In this document: piece by piece, positions 46,919-63,970 of the stretch
Layout of the letters: each line of letters begins with the position of its first letter
How positions within the stretch are numbered: position 1 is the stretch's first letter
Source: Apoderus coryli
Lineage: Eukaryota; Arthropoda; Insecta; Coleoptera; Attelabidae
Length of the DNA: 64,000 nt
Assembly: GCA_911728435.2 (NCBI GenBank)
Contig: OU452203.1
Coordinates: 21,286,293-21,350,292 of the forward strand
Reading direction: 5' to 3'
Notes under the pieces: generated by a model
Database searches by the model: none
What the model saw: the letters and a program-made list of their open reading frames with translations, nothing else
Told to the model about the DNA's origin: nothing
Program-made: the position numbers and the translations under genes

Positions 46919-46924
46919 ATTTAT
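46919..46924 (-). promoter_or_regulatory. Poly(A) signal AATAAA of metaxin
   Basis: Minus-strand AATAAA about 28 bases past the metaxin stop. It lies within the probable FBPase 3'UTR on the other strand. Confidence 0.5.
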
Positions 46925-46951
46925 TAAAACAAAAACAATTAATGCACTTTT

Positions 46952-47932
46952 TCACTCAAAGCTGCCACCCAAAAAGCCTCGACTAAATGCAAATCCCAAC
47001 ACAAGACTCACCGCACTCACAGTCAAAATCGTCACTGCCACATACGATACTTCATCATCGTCATTCTTCGACTTTTCCTCGAACTTCAAATACTTGGACT
47101 CGCAAGTCTTTTCCGGCATATACTTCGCGTCGATACGTTTGAGAAACGCTACCAAATTCGGCCACATATTCACCAAGCTCGCAATGTCTGTGCTCGCGAA
47201 AGGCAACTTGACAATGCAGGCTAAATGCGCGTAAACTATCACGTCCAGTTTCGAAGGTTTTGATCCGAAGTAGTAATCGTCAGTCCCTAAACGCATGGAT
47301 AATGTTTGGAGACATTCTGTGGCAAGGGAATTGATATAGTCCTTAATTATTTCGAGGTTAGGCTCGTCTGGATACAGAGTTTCGATTAGAATGTTAGCGT
47401 TATTGTGCAGTCGTTTTATTGTGAAATGATTAAATGGTGTAGGCAGGGCTTTAATGTACCATCGACGGGTGAATGTGTCACAGTTTCTTTGGTCCAACCA
47501 GTAGACATAGTCTGGAAAAATATGTTGGGTGTCTTGTTTATTTACCTATATTCTTAGTACCTACAAAGATTTATATTTATTTAAATAAGTTAGAAACTCA
47601 CCTAAAACCGGCTTAAACTTAGCTTGAACCATATTACTCAGAGCTAATGATTGACTAGATTCCATCGGTGTTAGGTCCTTATCCAAACTGTAGTTTAACG
47701 TTTTCAAATACAGCACAGTCTCTTCAAACGATTTGAATTGTAGATTTTTGTGTACAAATGTTGGAGCGTTGTATAAAAGACAGTTTTTCACATTGTTAAG
47801 TAACCGGATTTGAACGGGGATTTTGGCTATTGTCGTATATAGTATGGTTTGGAGGCATTCTGTATCTATCGAGGGCAGACCGAAGTCTCCGTCGATCGTG
47901 TAGAGGACAAATTTGTCCTGAGTTGACGACAT
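46952..47932 (-). CDS. Metaxin (mitochondrial outer-membrane import/SAM-associated), complete, two exons
   Basis: Exon 1 47932-47602 and exon 2 47511-46952 join (331 + 560 bases) to 296 residues. The donor is GTGAG and the acceptor TTTTTCCAG, and the junction reads KPVL-DYVYWLDQRN. Metaxins are outer-membrane proteins with a thioredoxin/GST-like fold that work with the SAM/TOB complex in beta-barrel import and in mitochondrial transport. Landmarks: an N-terminal GST-N-like part (NAPTFVHKNLQFKSFEETVL), the metaxin GST-C core (ALPTPFNHFTIKRLHN, DDYYFGSKPSKLDVIVYAHL, WPNLVAFLKRID), and a C-terminal hydrophobic anchor (VAVTILTVSAVSLVLGFAF, about residues 266-285). The C-terminal anchor fits metaxin-1/3 rather than metaxin-2. 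The start ATG is the first in frame and starts the conserved FVLYTIDGDFGLPS segment. Confidence 0.93.
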
Positions 47933-48433
47933 TATTTATGGTTTAAATTGATTGAATGTTTTGAAAATGTAAACATTTTTGTGAGGTTAAATTGATGTTT
48001 TATTCTTCTTCTTCTTTTGAATCCTACAATCTACCACCAGAAGTGCAGTGCAACGAATGTAACTAAAATAAGCAGTAAAAAAAATAGGTTTATTTATTTA
48101 TTTTTTTAAGATACAGAACAAATATATTTCATTTAGGTTTAGATACATACGCATGAAGAAAAGGTTTAAATTTGTAGTGTTTCTTGTTTATAAACTAGTG
48201 TAATTTATTTTAATTTACATTGATTTTATAACCAATGGCGACATCTATCAGGAATATAGAAAACTTGACGCATTTAAATGTAAAGTTTCCTGCAATGGTG
48301 CTTTAGTTTCGACAATCTCACAGTAGATGGGACTGATAAAAATTTTGACGTAGACATTCTTGTAATGGAAAATTTCAGAAATTTTTAGCTCTCCTCATAA
48401 CAAAAGAGACATTCCAACCATATTGTAAGTGAG
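47933..48433. other. Upstream region of metaxin
   Basis: Holds the metaxin promoter by position, and a short TTCTTCTTCTT run. No motif could be assigned with confidence. Confidence 0.3.
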
Positions 48434-49068
48434 TAGGGATACGGTATCGCTTCAAAAGATCGATACCCGATACCAAGTAAAGTATCGCATTTCGGTATCG
48501 ATACACTACTTGGTATCGAAGGTCAAACATCGATACTTCAATGTATCGATACTCGATAGTAATAAGAAAAACAGTACCTATATTTAAAATAAAAATGAAC
48601 GCGATTTTTTTTAAGTCGAAGTAGGTTTACAATGTTACAGATAAAATATTAGAAATAAAATATATACTATATTATCATTGCTGTTTTAAGTATTATTTTT
48701 AATTTTGGAGGTTGCAGTTGCAGCAAAAAAATAATTTAAACATTGCTCCGCTTAGGGGGCTGAGGCGTCCTGATAATTAAAATTTATACATAAACAATAT
48801 TTTAATTTATCAATTTTACGTTTAAACTTTTAACTCTTTCTATCTAGATTTCTAAAATCTAGGCCAAAATTATCAAATATGTCTTCTTCTGTGGCGTCAC
48901 TCTTGAGAACACAGTGTTAAAGCGTTCAGGTATGTTGGTATCGATACTATGATTTAAGGCGTGTAAGTATCGATACTGTTTAAGTATCGAACAAAAAGTA
49001 TCCATGTCAAAAGTACTTGGTATCGGAACCAAAGTATCGATAACGTACTAGTATCGTTCGTATCCCTA
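48434..49068. mobile_element. hAT-like MITE with TAGGGATACG termini and repeated TATCGATAC
   Basis: The left terminus TAGGGATACG at 48434 is inverted as CGTATCCCTA ending at 49068. Both subterminal regions are packed with the palindrome TATCGATAC and partial copies (about 48499, 48545, 48951, 48978). TAGGG-type ends plus clustered subterminal repeats that could bind a transposase are typical of hAT elements. No transposase is encoded. A clean 8-bp target duplication was not found. Confidence 0.7.
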
Positions 49069-49223
49069 ATCATGTTCTCACATCGCGTCAGTTGAGCTGT
49101 GTTGAAATTACCTATTGCCAAAGATTATGTACATTAATCTTTGCTATTGCCATTGTCAATGTTAATGATAGACAATTCTTTTGATTAAAGAAGTAATCCA
49201 TTAGATGCAGTGGAGTGTAATAT

Positions 49224-49403
49224 AATTACAATAAAACAAAAATCATCGTCTCCACTATTTAATTCAAAAATTATGTCAAAGGGACATGTTTCGGAGACTC
49301 AGCTCCATCATCAGCCTTGGTAGTATAAAATGCTCACTTGGTGAAGGCAGAGCTCCTAACAGAATATACTAGTGGAGACGATGATTTTTGTTTTATTGTA
49401 ATT
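49224..49403. mobile_element. 180-bp fold-back element with perfect 33-bp TIRs, carrying a hammerhead motif
   Basis: Arm 49224-49256 (AATTACAATAAAACAAAAAT...CTCCACT) is an exact reverse complement of 49371-49403. The centre holds the hammerhead-like motif (separate entry) and no open frame. Perfect arm identity suggests recent origin or conversion. Confidence 0.92.
49277..49320 (-). ncRNA. Hammerhead-like ribozyme motif with intact catalytic core
   Basis: On the minus strand: stem I CCAAGG (49320-49315), CUGAUGA (49314-49308), a single U, stem II GGAG / loop CUGAGU / CUCC, GAAA (49292-49289), the palindrome ACAUGU whose last bases with the next C give the GUC cleavage triplet (49285-49283), then stem I partner CCUUUG (49282-49277). 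Stem I pairs AAGG with CCUU, plus an outer C-G beyond one mismatch. C3, G5, A6, G8, A9, G12, A13, A14 and H17 are all as required. Stem III alone is only two pairs with a two-base loop, so activity would probably need a dimer through ACAUGU, as proposed for Penelope-element hammerheads. The extra U before stem II is shared by all copies in this window. Confidence 0.72.
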
Positions 49404-50921
49404 CTTTTGATAATATTCACAAAATTATGTTGTATTTATGAAAATTGGAAAAGAAATACAGAAATCAAATTCCTCAACACAGTATAAACTTATAAAGACA
49501 ATGACATTGGTATGACAGCCAAATTTCGATTACCAAAAACTGGCAAAACAATCAAATCAAAGTCAAAAAATGTCAGTTGTCAATAAAATTACAGACAGTT
49601 TACAGTTTGATTTTAAAAATAGAAATTTCACTTATTAGGATTAGCTTTAATTTTGATGGTTTCGTTTAAATGTAAATTTGAAATACAGATATTTATTAAA
49701 AATTTATAAAAATGAACATAGAAAATCAATATTTCGAAACACTAAACATGTGTGCAAATAGGTAAGTACCTAATGTATTTATGTATGTTTTAGTTATATT
49801 ATTTATTTGTATTATGTTGGTTGAAAATATCCGCAGATTTGCGTTGAGATAGAATTTTTTAAGGCTTTTTTTCCAGGCGATAATTCATGCACATAACCTG
49901 CAAATTTGGTACAATAATATTGGACCTACCTAGCGAAGAACTGATTAGATTTTGGCACAGATAAAGCGTAATAATTGGTGAACCAAATGTAATAAACTAG
50001 TGTTCTTGAGGCACAACGGATTACAAATTTGTTTGTACACTTAGAGGAGTTTCGTAGTGTGCATTAATTTGTGTCAATATTATAGTAAATCAAAAAATAA
50101 GTGTAGTCTACCAAATAAAACTGTTTTTAAGAGGGATTTTGCGAATTTATTGGAATTTACATTTTTCATACAGTGACGTAACATACGGGAGTGTTTTTTT
50201 GTGCAATAATTGTTCATTTTTAAAAATAAAACAGCAAGAAGATTACAATAAACAAAATGCGCATTTATTTAATTAATTACAAATTTTCTTCTTCTCTTAA
50301 TAATATTACACTGATTTATCACATTTTTTCTTGTCATTATTTTAATCCCTAATAATATAATAATTATTAAATACATTTTAATAATAATAAAGAAATCATA
50401 AATTTGGATAAATAACAAAAAGCAACAACAAATTATGCAAAAACGGAAGTATAGAAACAATAATAAAGAAAACAAATATTTATTAATAAAAACAAAACAA
50501 TTTAATGTTGTTACTACTTAGATCCTTTTTAGCATAATTTGTTATAATTTTGTATTTTAATAATTTCTGTAGTTGCGTTATTGTTCTTAAAAATAATATA
50601 ATTTTTTAAACATTTTATTCTCATCCCTATTTATGTTCTGTTTTTTTTTTATTTTTTAATAAATCTAACAATTTTTTTATTTATTTATTTATTATTTATA
50701 TAAATTTGTATTTTATTAATTACATTTTTTATTTTCGTGTTTTCTATATTTTCCACAGTAATTATTCCGTCTCTGTTTCTATTATTTTATAGTTCATATT
50801 TTAACATTCTTTGTCAATCGTAAGATTTTATATTTGCATGTTATATAGTGTGTATTATTATTTATTCGATTCATTTAATGTAAACACAAATTATTGTTTA
50901 AATTTGTTTTGTCTTAATTTT
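49404..50921. other. Intergenic DNA between metaxin region and groucho 3' end
   Basis: Contains a candidate first exon at 49712-49761 (ATG, 16 codons, then AG|GTAAGTACC), with no matching next exon found; the second copy of the 28.96-kb dispersed repeat (about 49860-50030); and A+T-rich DNA likely to include the groucho 3'UTR from about 50920 downward. No confirmed gene. Confidence 0.35.
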
Positions 50922-57830
<6,909 letters not shown>

Positions 57831-58127
57831 CTGAAAATAAATAAATTGTTAAGGAAAAAAAAACTACGTTTGAAACCTCATTACACATTTTATTGAATAG
57901 ATTTTTTTTTATTATTTAACGATTGGCAACAATAAAATTGTTGTTATTAAATTTACGCTAAATTATAAACATCAATAAAAAAAAAAGGTCTCGTTCTATT
58001 ATATAGAAATAACTATTAAAAATAATTTTCTTATTTTACAGATAATTTATTGATGACCTTACAAGATCAGTTGCGTAATAATTCCTTTATAGCCTCTTGA
58101 AATAACGTTCCAGTACGTACCGGGTAA

Positions 58128-58345
58128 ACTAAAATTTTTCGGCCACAAATTTAACAGCCATCATCAGTGTCCTGTTTATAAGATCCAAATTGAGAACATA
58201 TTTTTTTTTATATTATAAACTAACAATGTCTTATTTATAGCATAAAAAAACTACAAAATATTGTTCTCAATTTGGATCTTATAAACAGGACTCTGATATA
58301 TTATAACACTGATGATGGCTGTTAATTTTGTGGTCGAAACATGTA
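58128..58345. mobile_element. Fold-back element carrying two inverted hammerhead-like motifs
   Basis: Left arm 58137-58199 (AACAGCCATCATCAGTG then TCCTGTTTATAAGATCCAAA) is inverted at 58262-58342, where 16 extra bases (CTCTGATATATTATAA) interrupt the match. Each arm has CUGAUGA, U, a GGC/GCC-type stem II (GGC/GUC on the right) and GAAA: the left on the minus strand, the right on the plus strand (58309 onward). The palindrome after GAA is AAAUUU on the left and ACAUGU on the right. Stem I is weak on both sides, so activity is doubtful. Confidence 0.7.
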
Positions 58346-58486
58346 GATATGTACTATTGTTTTCCTGAAAAGGACTTAAATATAGTGCAATGTTGTGGAA
58401 TTATACTGTGTAAACTGTTTTCCCTAAAATGTTTAAAATACAGGGTGAGTAAAATGTGTTAAAACCCCTTTATACAATATACAATA

Positions 58487-58647
58487 CAGTGTATCCCAGA
58501 ATATGTGGGCAATGGGTAGGTTCCTCAGTCAGTACGCCCCTGCGGCGTTAATGAAGGTTACTCCCTATCTTTAAATAAACTTACACCGTTCTTATTTCAC
58601 AACCTACCCCAATCCGAGAGATTGCCCACATATTCTGGGATACCCTG
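58487..58647. mobile_element. 161-bp MITE, 27-bp TIRs, TA duplications
   Basis: The left TIR 58487-58513 starts CAGTGTATCCCAGAATATG; the right TIR 58647-58621, read inward, starts CAGGGTATCCCAGAATATG. They differ at one position in 27. TA flanks both ends (58485-58486 and 58648-58649). The GTAGGTT block just inside is also partly inverted. This is a clear non-autonomous Tc1/mariner-type element and anchors the interpretation of the many other CAGGGTG ends. Confidence 0.93.
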
Positions 58648-59808
58648 TACATACACTGTGTCCAAGATAAGAATGGGATAGCATTGGAATCTTGGAAACG
58701 GTACGTGTTACAATGTCTTAAATTAAAGAAAAGTTGTACAATTGAAACACCTTTTTACTGGTGTTTTCAAAAGTAAACTAACTTTAGCAGCTTTCGTGAA
58801 TTTTTGAAAAAATGATTTTTTGCGATTTTAGTTTTTATTTATTTCTGACGTTATTTTTACAGATATAAAAACATGAAATTCACTTTCTCGTTGTTACTTT
58901 TTGAGGAGAAAAAGATAGCGTTTAAAAATTTTCACTACGACGTTTCGTTTTTGAAAAACCATCATCAACTTGGTTTTTTTAAATACGACCCTGGATTTTT
59001 TAATGTAAAATTTGAAGCCATTTTCAATTCAAAAATAGTTTTCAGTGTTTTTAGCTGTTATTTAAAATTATTCAAGAAAAATCGCCATAGTTTTTAGGCG
59101 TTTTTTGACAACCTCAAAAAGCACAAAAACTAAATTTTAAAAACGGAAACGGAAAAATGTTTTAGCAAAACCTACTACTCTGCATTCAGCCAGGTAAGTG
59201 TCAAACTATGGCGATTTTTCTGGAATAATTTTAAATAACAGCTGACAACTTGTTCAAAATGACCGCCGTTTGCCAAAATCAACGTACAACGTTTCGTTTA
59301 TATGTTACGCCATCAGAGTATTAAAAAACTCAAAGTACATTTTTACGGCCACAAAAAGTTACGTAAAACACATTTTTTTTGGGTATTTTTCCACTATATT
59401 TTCTTTAAAAATTAGACAAAAAGGGGATAAAAAGAAAAATAACGGCAATAAGTATTACGAAAGCAAAGAAAAGAAATGAAAAAGAATCCCTTTTGAACCA
59501 CCTCTCATGAATAAATTAAGACCGGGCGAATAAAAGCAGGGAAAAGTCCCTCTGCAAAAAGCTGACGAGGGTGCGAAACTTTACCCTTAGTTTCTGAACG
59601 CCGCGCCGACTACAAAGTTATATACAGGATGGTGCAAATCCAGAAATATGTACGAACTTATTGAATGAAGGAAAATTATATAGTTAAACAATCTTTAGTA
59701 AAAATTTTTTTCTTTAATGTTAAAGTAATTTTGTAATTATTTCATTATAATTTAAAATATAATTTTTGTAATTATATTATATATATAATTTTTGTAATTA
59801 TATTTTAA

Positions 59809-59926
59809 ATGATTTCAGAAAAACAATTTTTCTAATGCTTATATTTTGTAATGATTTCAGAAAAAAAGTTTCTAATGCTTAAATTTTGTAATGATTTCAG
59901 AAAAACAATTTTGCTAATGTTTAAAT
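59809..59926. repeat. Short tandem repeat, three units of about 50-55 bp
   Basis: ATGATTTCAGAAAAACAATT...CTAATG occurs three times (about 59809, 59851 and 59891) with small indels. Preceded by A+T-rich repeats of AATTTTTGTAATTAT. Confidence 0.75.
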
Positions 59927-60496
59927 TAAATGTTAAAATTAACTGTTAAAAAAAACAGCAACTTTCTAGCAACTCTAACCATGATAATTGGAGGACCGTC
60001 AACTCAAAACACTGTAATCCTCCCCGTACACAAACAAAGACAGTGTATAGTGTATTTCTGATACACGCTTCGGGGAATTGAAACTGGCTGGGTATAATTA
60101 CATCTCCAGGGTGTCTTACACACAACACAAACCCCTATTTTTGGGCCGTTGTTTGAATAATAGGGGCGACTACGTCTAGTAGTAGCGGTTGTTCACACCC
60201 TACACGCTCTCCATATATATGCATCTAATTGTCTAATTTATGGGAAAATGGGGGAAGGGAGAAAAGTGGTAGGTACAGAGTGCACCCCTTAATATCTATA
60301 TAATCACAAACATGAAACAGCTTTGCAACCCCTAAAGTGGCTAAATGTACCATTTAACTATAACGATGAAAATAAATCAGGTCTGCAATCAATTTTGAAT
60401 TATAAAAACTAATATAATGGACGAAATGACACTGTCATACTTTTCTTTTGTTATTTAAAGATTTTAATCACAAATTAATTCGGTTCTGATGGTGTA

Positions 60497-61396
60497 TTTC
60501 TGGAATAAAACGGCGTAAAGTTGATAGCAGTCAGAATGATGTACACACATATACAAGTGTTTCATTAGGAGTTTTTCGAGAACAAATTAATATGTTGATT
60601 TGAAACTTTCTACATTTATATAAAAATGAAATAGCTTCCTTTTAAACATATTTTCAAGATGGCGGCACTTCCGGTTATACCGGAAGTGGATATGAACTTC
60701 CTTATCTTAAATGGGACACCCTATATATTATTATATTTTTAGATTCCCTGTTCAATTATACGTATTTTTTCTTAACCTTTCCCTATACCTATCTTCAACT
60801 GTTTCTGAAAAAATAATTTATTTCGATTTGTTTGGTCCAAAACCGGTTCTCCGAAAATAAATCGTTATTTCATAGCTTTAGTAGATAGTATCTTGAAGGT
60901 GCTTTAAGAACGTCCTGGGAAAGATATTTCTCTTGACAAGTATTTCTGGAATAAAACGTCGTAAAGTTGATAGCAGTCAGAATGATGTACACACATATAC
61001 AAGTGTTTCATTAGAAGTTTTACGAGAAAAAATTAATATGTTGATTTGAAACTTTCTACATTTATATAAGAAGGAAAAAGCTTCTTCTTAAAGATATTTC
61101 CAAGATGGCAGCACTTCCGGTTATACCGGAAGTGGATATGAACTTCCTTATCTTAAATGGGACACCCTATATATTATTATATTTTTAGATTCCCTGTTCA
61201 ATTATACGTATTTTTGCTTAACCTTTCCCTATACCTATCTTCAACTGTTTCGGAAAAAATAATTTATTTCGATTTTTTTGGCCCCAAACAGGTTTCCCGA
61301 AAAAAAATCGTTATTTCATAGTCTCAGTAGATAGTATCTTGAAATTTTGAAGGTGCTTTAAGAACGTCCTGGGAAAGGTATTGCTCTTGACAAGTT
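60497..61396. repeat. Direct 446-bp duplication with a palindromic ETS-like site
   Basis: TTTCTGGAATAAAACGKCGT starts at 60497 and again at 60943-60944. The copies stay alignable to GTATTGCTCTTGACAAG near 61396 (first copy ending near 60940). Each contains CACTTCCGGTTATACCGGAAGTG (written in two halves: CACTTCCGGT and ACCGGAAGTG around TAT) followed by AAATGGGACACCCTATA. Divergence between copies is modest. Confidence 0.9.
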
Positions 61397-62193
61397 GAAT
61401 TATAAGCTTACAGGGTGGTCGCAAATTATTGTACTATTATCTCCTGCTAAAAATAGACATAAGTCAATTTTTTCAAATGGAACACCCTGTATATTATCAA
61501 ATATTCTGAAAGACAATAAAATTGCCTTTCGAATGACAGGTCATATTCCCATACCTAAATGGTAATATTTTCGAAATAAAGGCAAGTTTCTAGACACCTG
61601 TATATGAAATCGCCTTAGTTTTTCGTAGGACACCCTGTAGTTGTATCTGATGACGTAAATTTGGTATAAAACGGACTCCTGTCACAAACACTATTTGTAA
61701 TTATTTATTAAAGTTACTGTTACAAAAAAAAAACACCCCTATAAAAATATAAAACACCCATATCATTTAATCATCTACAAACCTACCCTCGCAGCAAGCA
61801 ATACGGTATAAATTAACCCCCTTTATTTCTAAAAATAAAAAATAGTCGACAGATATTTTGCGAAGGGGTTGTTGCGACCCTCTTATGCCAAAAACGTGTA
61901 GTTAATTACAGTTTAATTAGATTTCCAACCCCTTTTCCAGGCAAGTCAAGGATCCTACTTCGAACTTGCTGGATTAATTAAAACATGGTTATTTGTGGAA
62001 AATTAAATTAATAATCTACGAAATTAAAATTTAAATGGTACTTCCGACTAGTTTGCGGCCAATGGCCTTAGTCTCAATCAGTCCAATTTCGATTCTGACA
62101 CTTAAATCATTTGTGAGTAAGCTTAAGTCATTTTTCATTACTGAGCCATTTTACTCTATACAACTACTTAATCAAAATTAGAAAAAAAAGTAT

Positions 62194-62266
62194 TGCCTGA
62201 GGTGGGATTCGAACTCAGAACCATCCGCATGCGAAGTGCACGCTCTATCAATGTCGCCACAAAACC
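62194..62266 (-). tRNA. tRNA-Ala(CGC)-like pseudogene or SINE head
   Basis: On the minus strand: an A-box-like GTGGCGACATTGATAGAGC, anticodon loop TTCGCAT (anticodon CGC), B-box AGTTCGAATCC, and a T8 run (62189-62182) just downstream as a pol III terminator. Acceptor, anticodon and T stems have several mismatches, so it is not a working tRNA. The TAGAGCG...CTTCGCAT pattern resembles tRNA-Ala. Confidence 0.55.
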
Positions 62267-62354
62267 CGCTTTGAAAATATTGTATTATAATTGTAATAAC
62301 ATATGTTGAAGATTAGAGAATAAGACAAGAGCGTTTTATTATAGTTAATTTTAA

Positions 62355-62395
62355 AGGTGTCATGTTTCGTTACAATAGTATCATCATCAGTTGCA
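62355..62395 (-). ncRNA. Degenerate hammerhead-like motif
   Basis: On the minus strand: CUGAUGA (62390-62384), U, stem II GAUAC / loop UAUU / GUAAC (4 of 5 pairs), GAAA, then ACAUGA in place of the palindrome ACAUGU, which breaks the U16.1 position. No stem I was found. Probably inactive. Confidence 0.4.
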
Positions 62396-63156
62396 AGCTT
62401 AAAATGTTAAGACTTTTAAGTAGTTCATAGTGCAAAAAAATCATCACAAAAACATATACTTTCGATAAATCTACTTACATCAATCAAACCAAGAATATTA
62501 AACTATCAAAACTCATTTTTATAGTAACGTACAATAATCTCGCCATTAACTTGTTCACCACCACCCTAAATTTGTCGCTCCCTCTCGTCCTCCTTCTCAC
62601 ACCCTCTTCTAGCATCCTCATCGTCATTTCCATACTTTTCACACCCCCTTTCATATACAGAGCAGGTCTAAGTACACTAGAGCTCGAACCACCCTCGAAA
62701 TGGGGATTCGACCCCCACCCGCAGGGGAGAGTAACCCCAATTAAACTCTCTGGAGGCTCCTTCAACGTACGAAGTACAAATGTCGATGTACAGGACGGAG
62801 TATAGGTGCTGACTTTATGCCCGCTTTTATACACTTTGAATTTAATTAGGAAAATGTTTCGCTGCAGATTTACAACATCAGACAGACAGACAGACAGAGG
62901 CAAATGTTATCTAAAAATAGTAATAGAATCTATACAATTAACCCTTGATGTTTTAATTGTAATCTACATGATTTCGTGATCTACTGAAATTGATCTCCAT
63001 TATTAACCTTAATAAGCCTCGTCCAATGCTTGACTCAAAAAATTCATAAGCGCTAGAAGTCTCGGCTATGCTAGACTATCCTAAAAATTTGCAAAGAGAG
63101 GTAGCACTGCACATAGGAGGTAAGGCTTGTGCGAATTAAGGAAGTTCCATATATGC

Positions 63157-63228
63157 GCCATCGTAGATTATTTGGTAAAACACCTGACCGGCAATTGGGA
63201 GATGTGGGTTCAAATCCCGCTTGTATCA
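63157..63228 (+). tRNA. tRNA-like cloverleaf (anticodon GGC by position), probably SINE/pseudogene
   Basis: The anticodon arm CCTGA / CCGGCAA / TTGGG forms five pairs; a 4-base variable loop AGAT and a good T arm GTGGG / TTCAAAT / CCCGC follow, with a consensus-like B box GGTTCAAATCC. The D stem has 3 of 4 pairs and the acceptor about 4 of 7. T8 at 63231-63238 is a pol III terminator. Position 33 is C rather than U. The weak acceptor suggests a tRNA-derived repeat rather than a functional tRNA. Confidence 0.5.
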
Positions 63229-63970
63229 AATTTTTTTTAAATTTGTACATGTTAGTTTATTTTATTTTTTCTCACTCTATATAAGTTAAAACATTTCTGA
63301 AAAAAAAATCTATTCCATTGGTCCACTATATTTCATAGCAACCCCTAACAACACTTCATTTCAAATTTATGCCCGTATACCAAATTGACGAAATCTAAAC
63401 AGAAACATCTTGGTTTCGCATTCGCATTTAACGCTTCTAAGAGGGTTGTGAATAGTCTAAGTCTGAGATAGGGGAGGTGTTTCGCATAGTTTCAACGTCA
63501 TCCCCCCGTTTTCCCAGAAAGACACCATATCGTGTGTTTATGTGGCATACCAAATCTCTTAATCTCTCTCAATTAGTGTCTGTGTGCAAGTAGTCGAAAT
63601 ATAAGGGTTGGAATAGCTGGAGGGGTTGGTATTTGTGTGTCGAGGGTTGAAAGTGGATTGCTCGTATCTCTCGCTCTATATTCACCACCCCCTTTCACCG
63701 CGCGTACGGCTGTAGCGTGATTATCCTGATCCTCTCTCGTCGCCAACGCTATTTCACCACCCCAGTGTTTTAGGGGCAGTTTTTTGGAGTTTGTAAATTC
63801 CTACACCGAGACGAGATGGAAAGGAAGTAATCAGGGTGTATTTTTGAAAATTCTAAAGGAACTTTTAATAGACAAATCAGAATACAGTGGCGTACTCAGA
63901 ATTTTTTTTGGGGGGCTAGTGCATAATAGGAATAATTTTACTTACATGTCGTTCGTCCACTGAATTCATC

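Noticed and set aside
58920..59310. Two further hammerhead-like motifs (58.93 and 59.29 kb)
   Set aside because: Core positions are changed (UUGAUGA and CUGAUGG) and stem I is absent; kept only as possible decayed family members, not as features.
62484..62903. 140-residue minus-strand frame in the groucho intron
   Set aside because: No conserved domain; the sequence is C-rich simple DNA on the plus strand and does not resemble the groucho Q domain.
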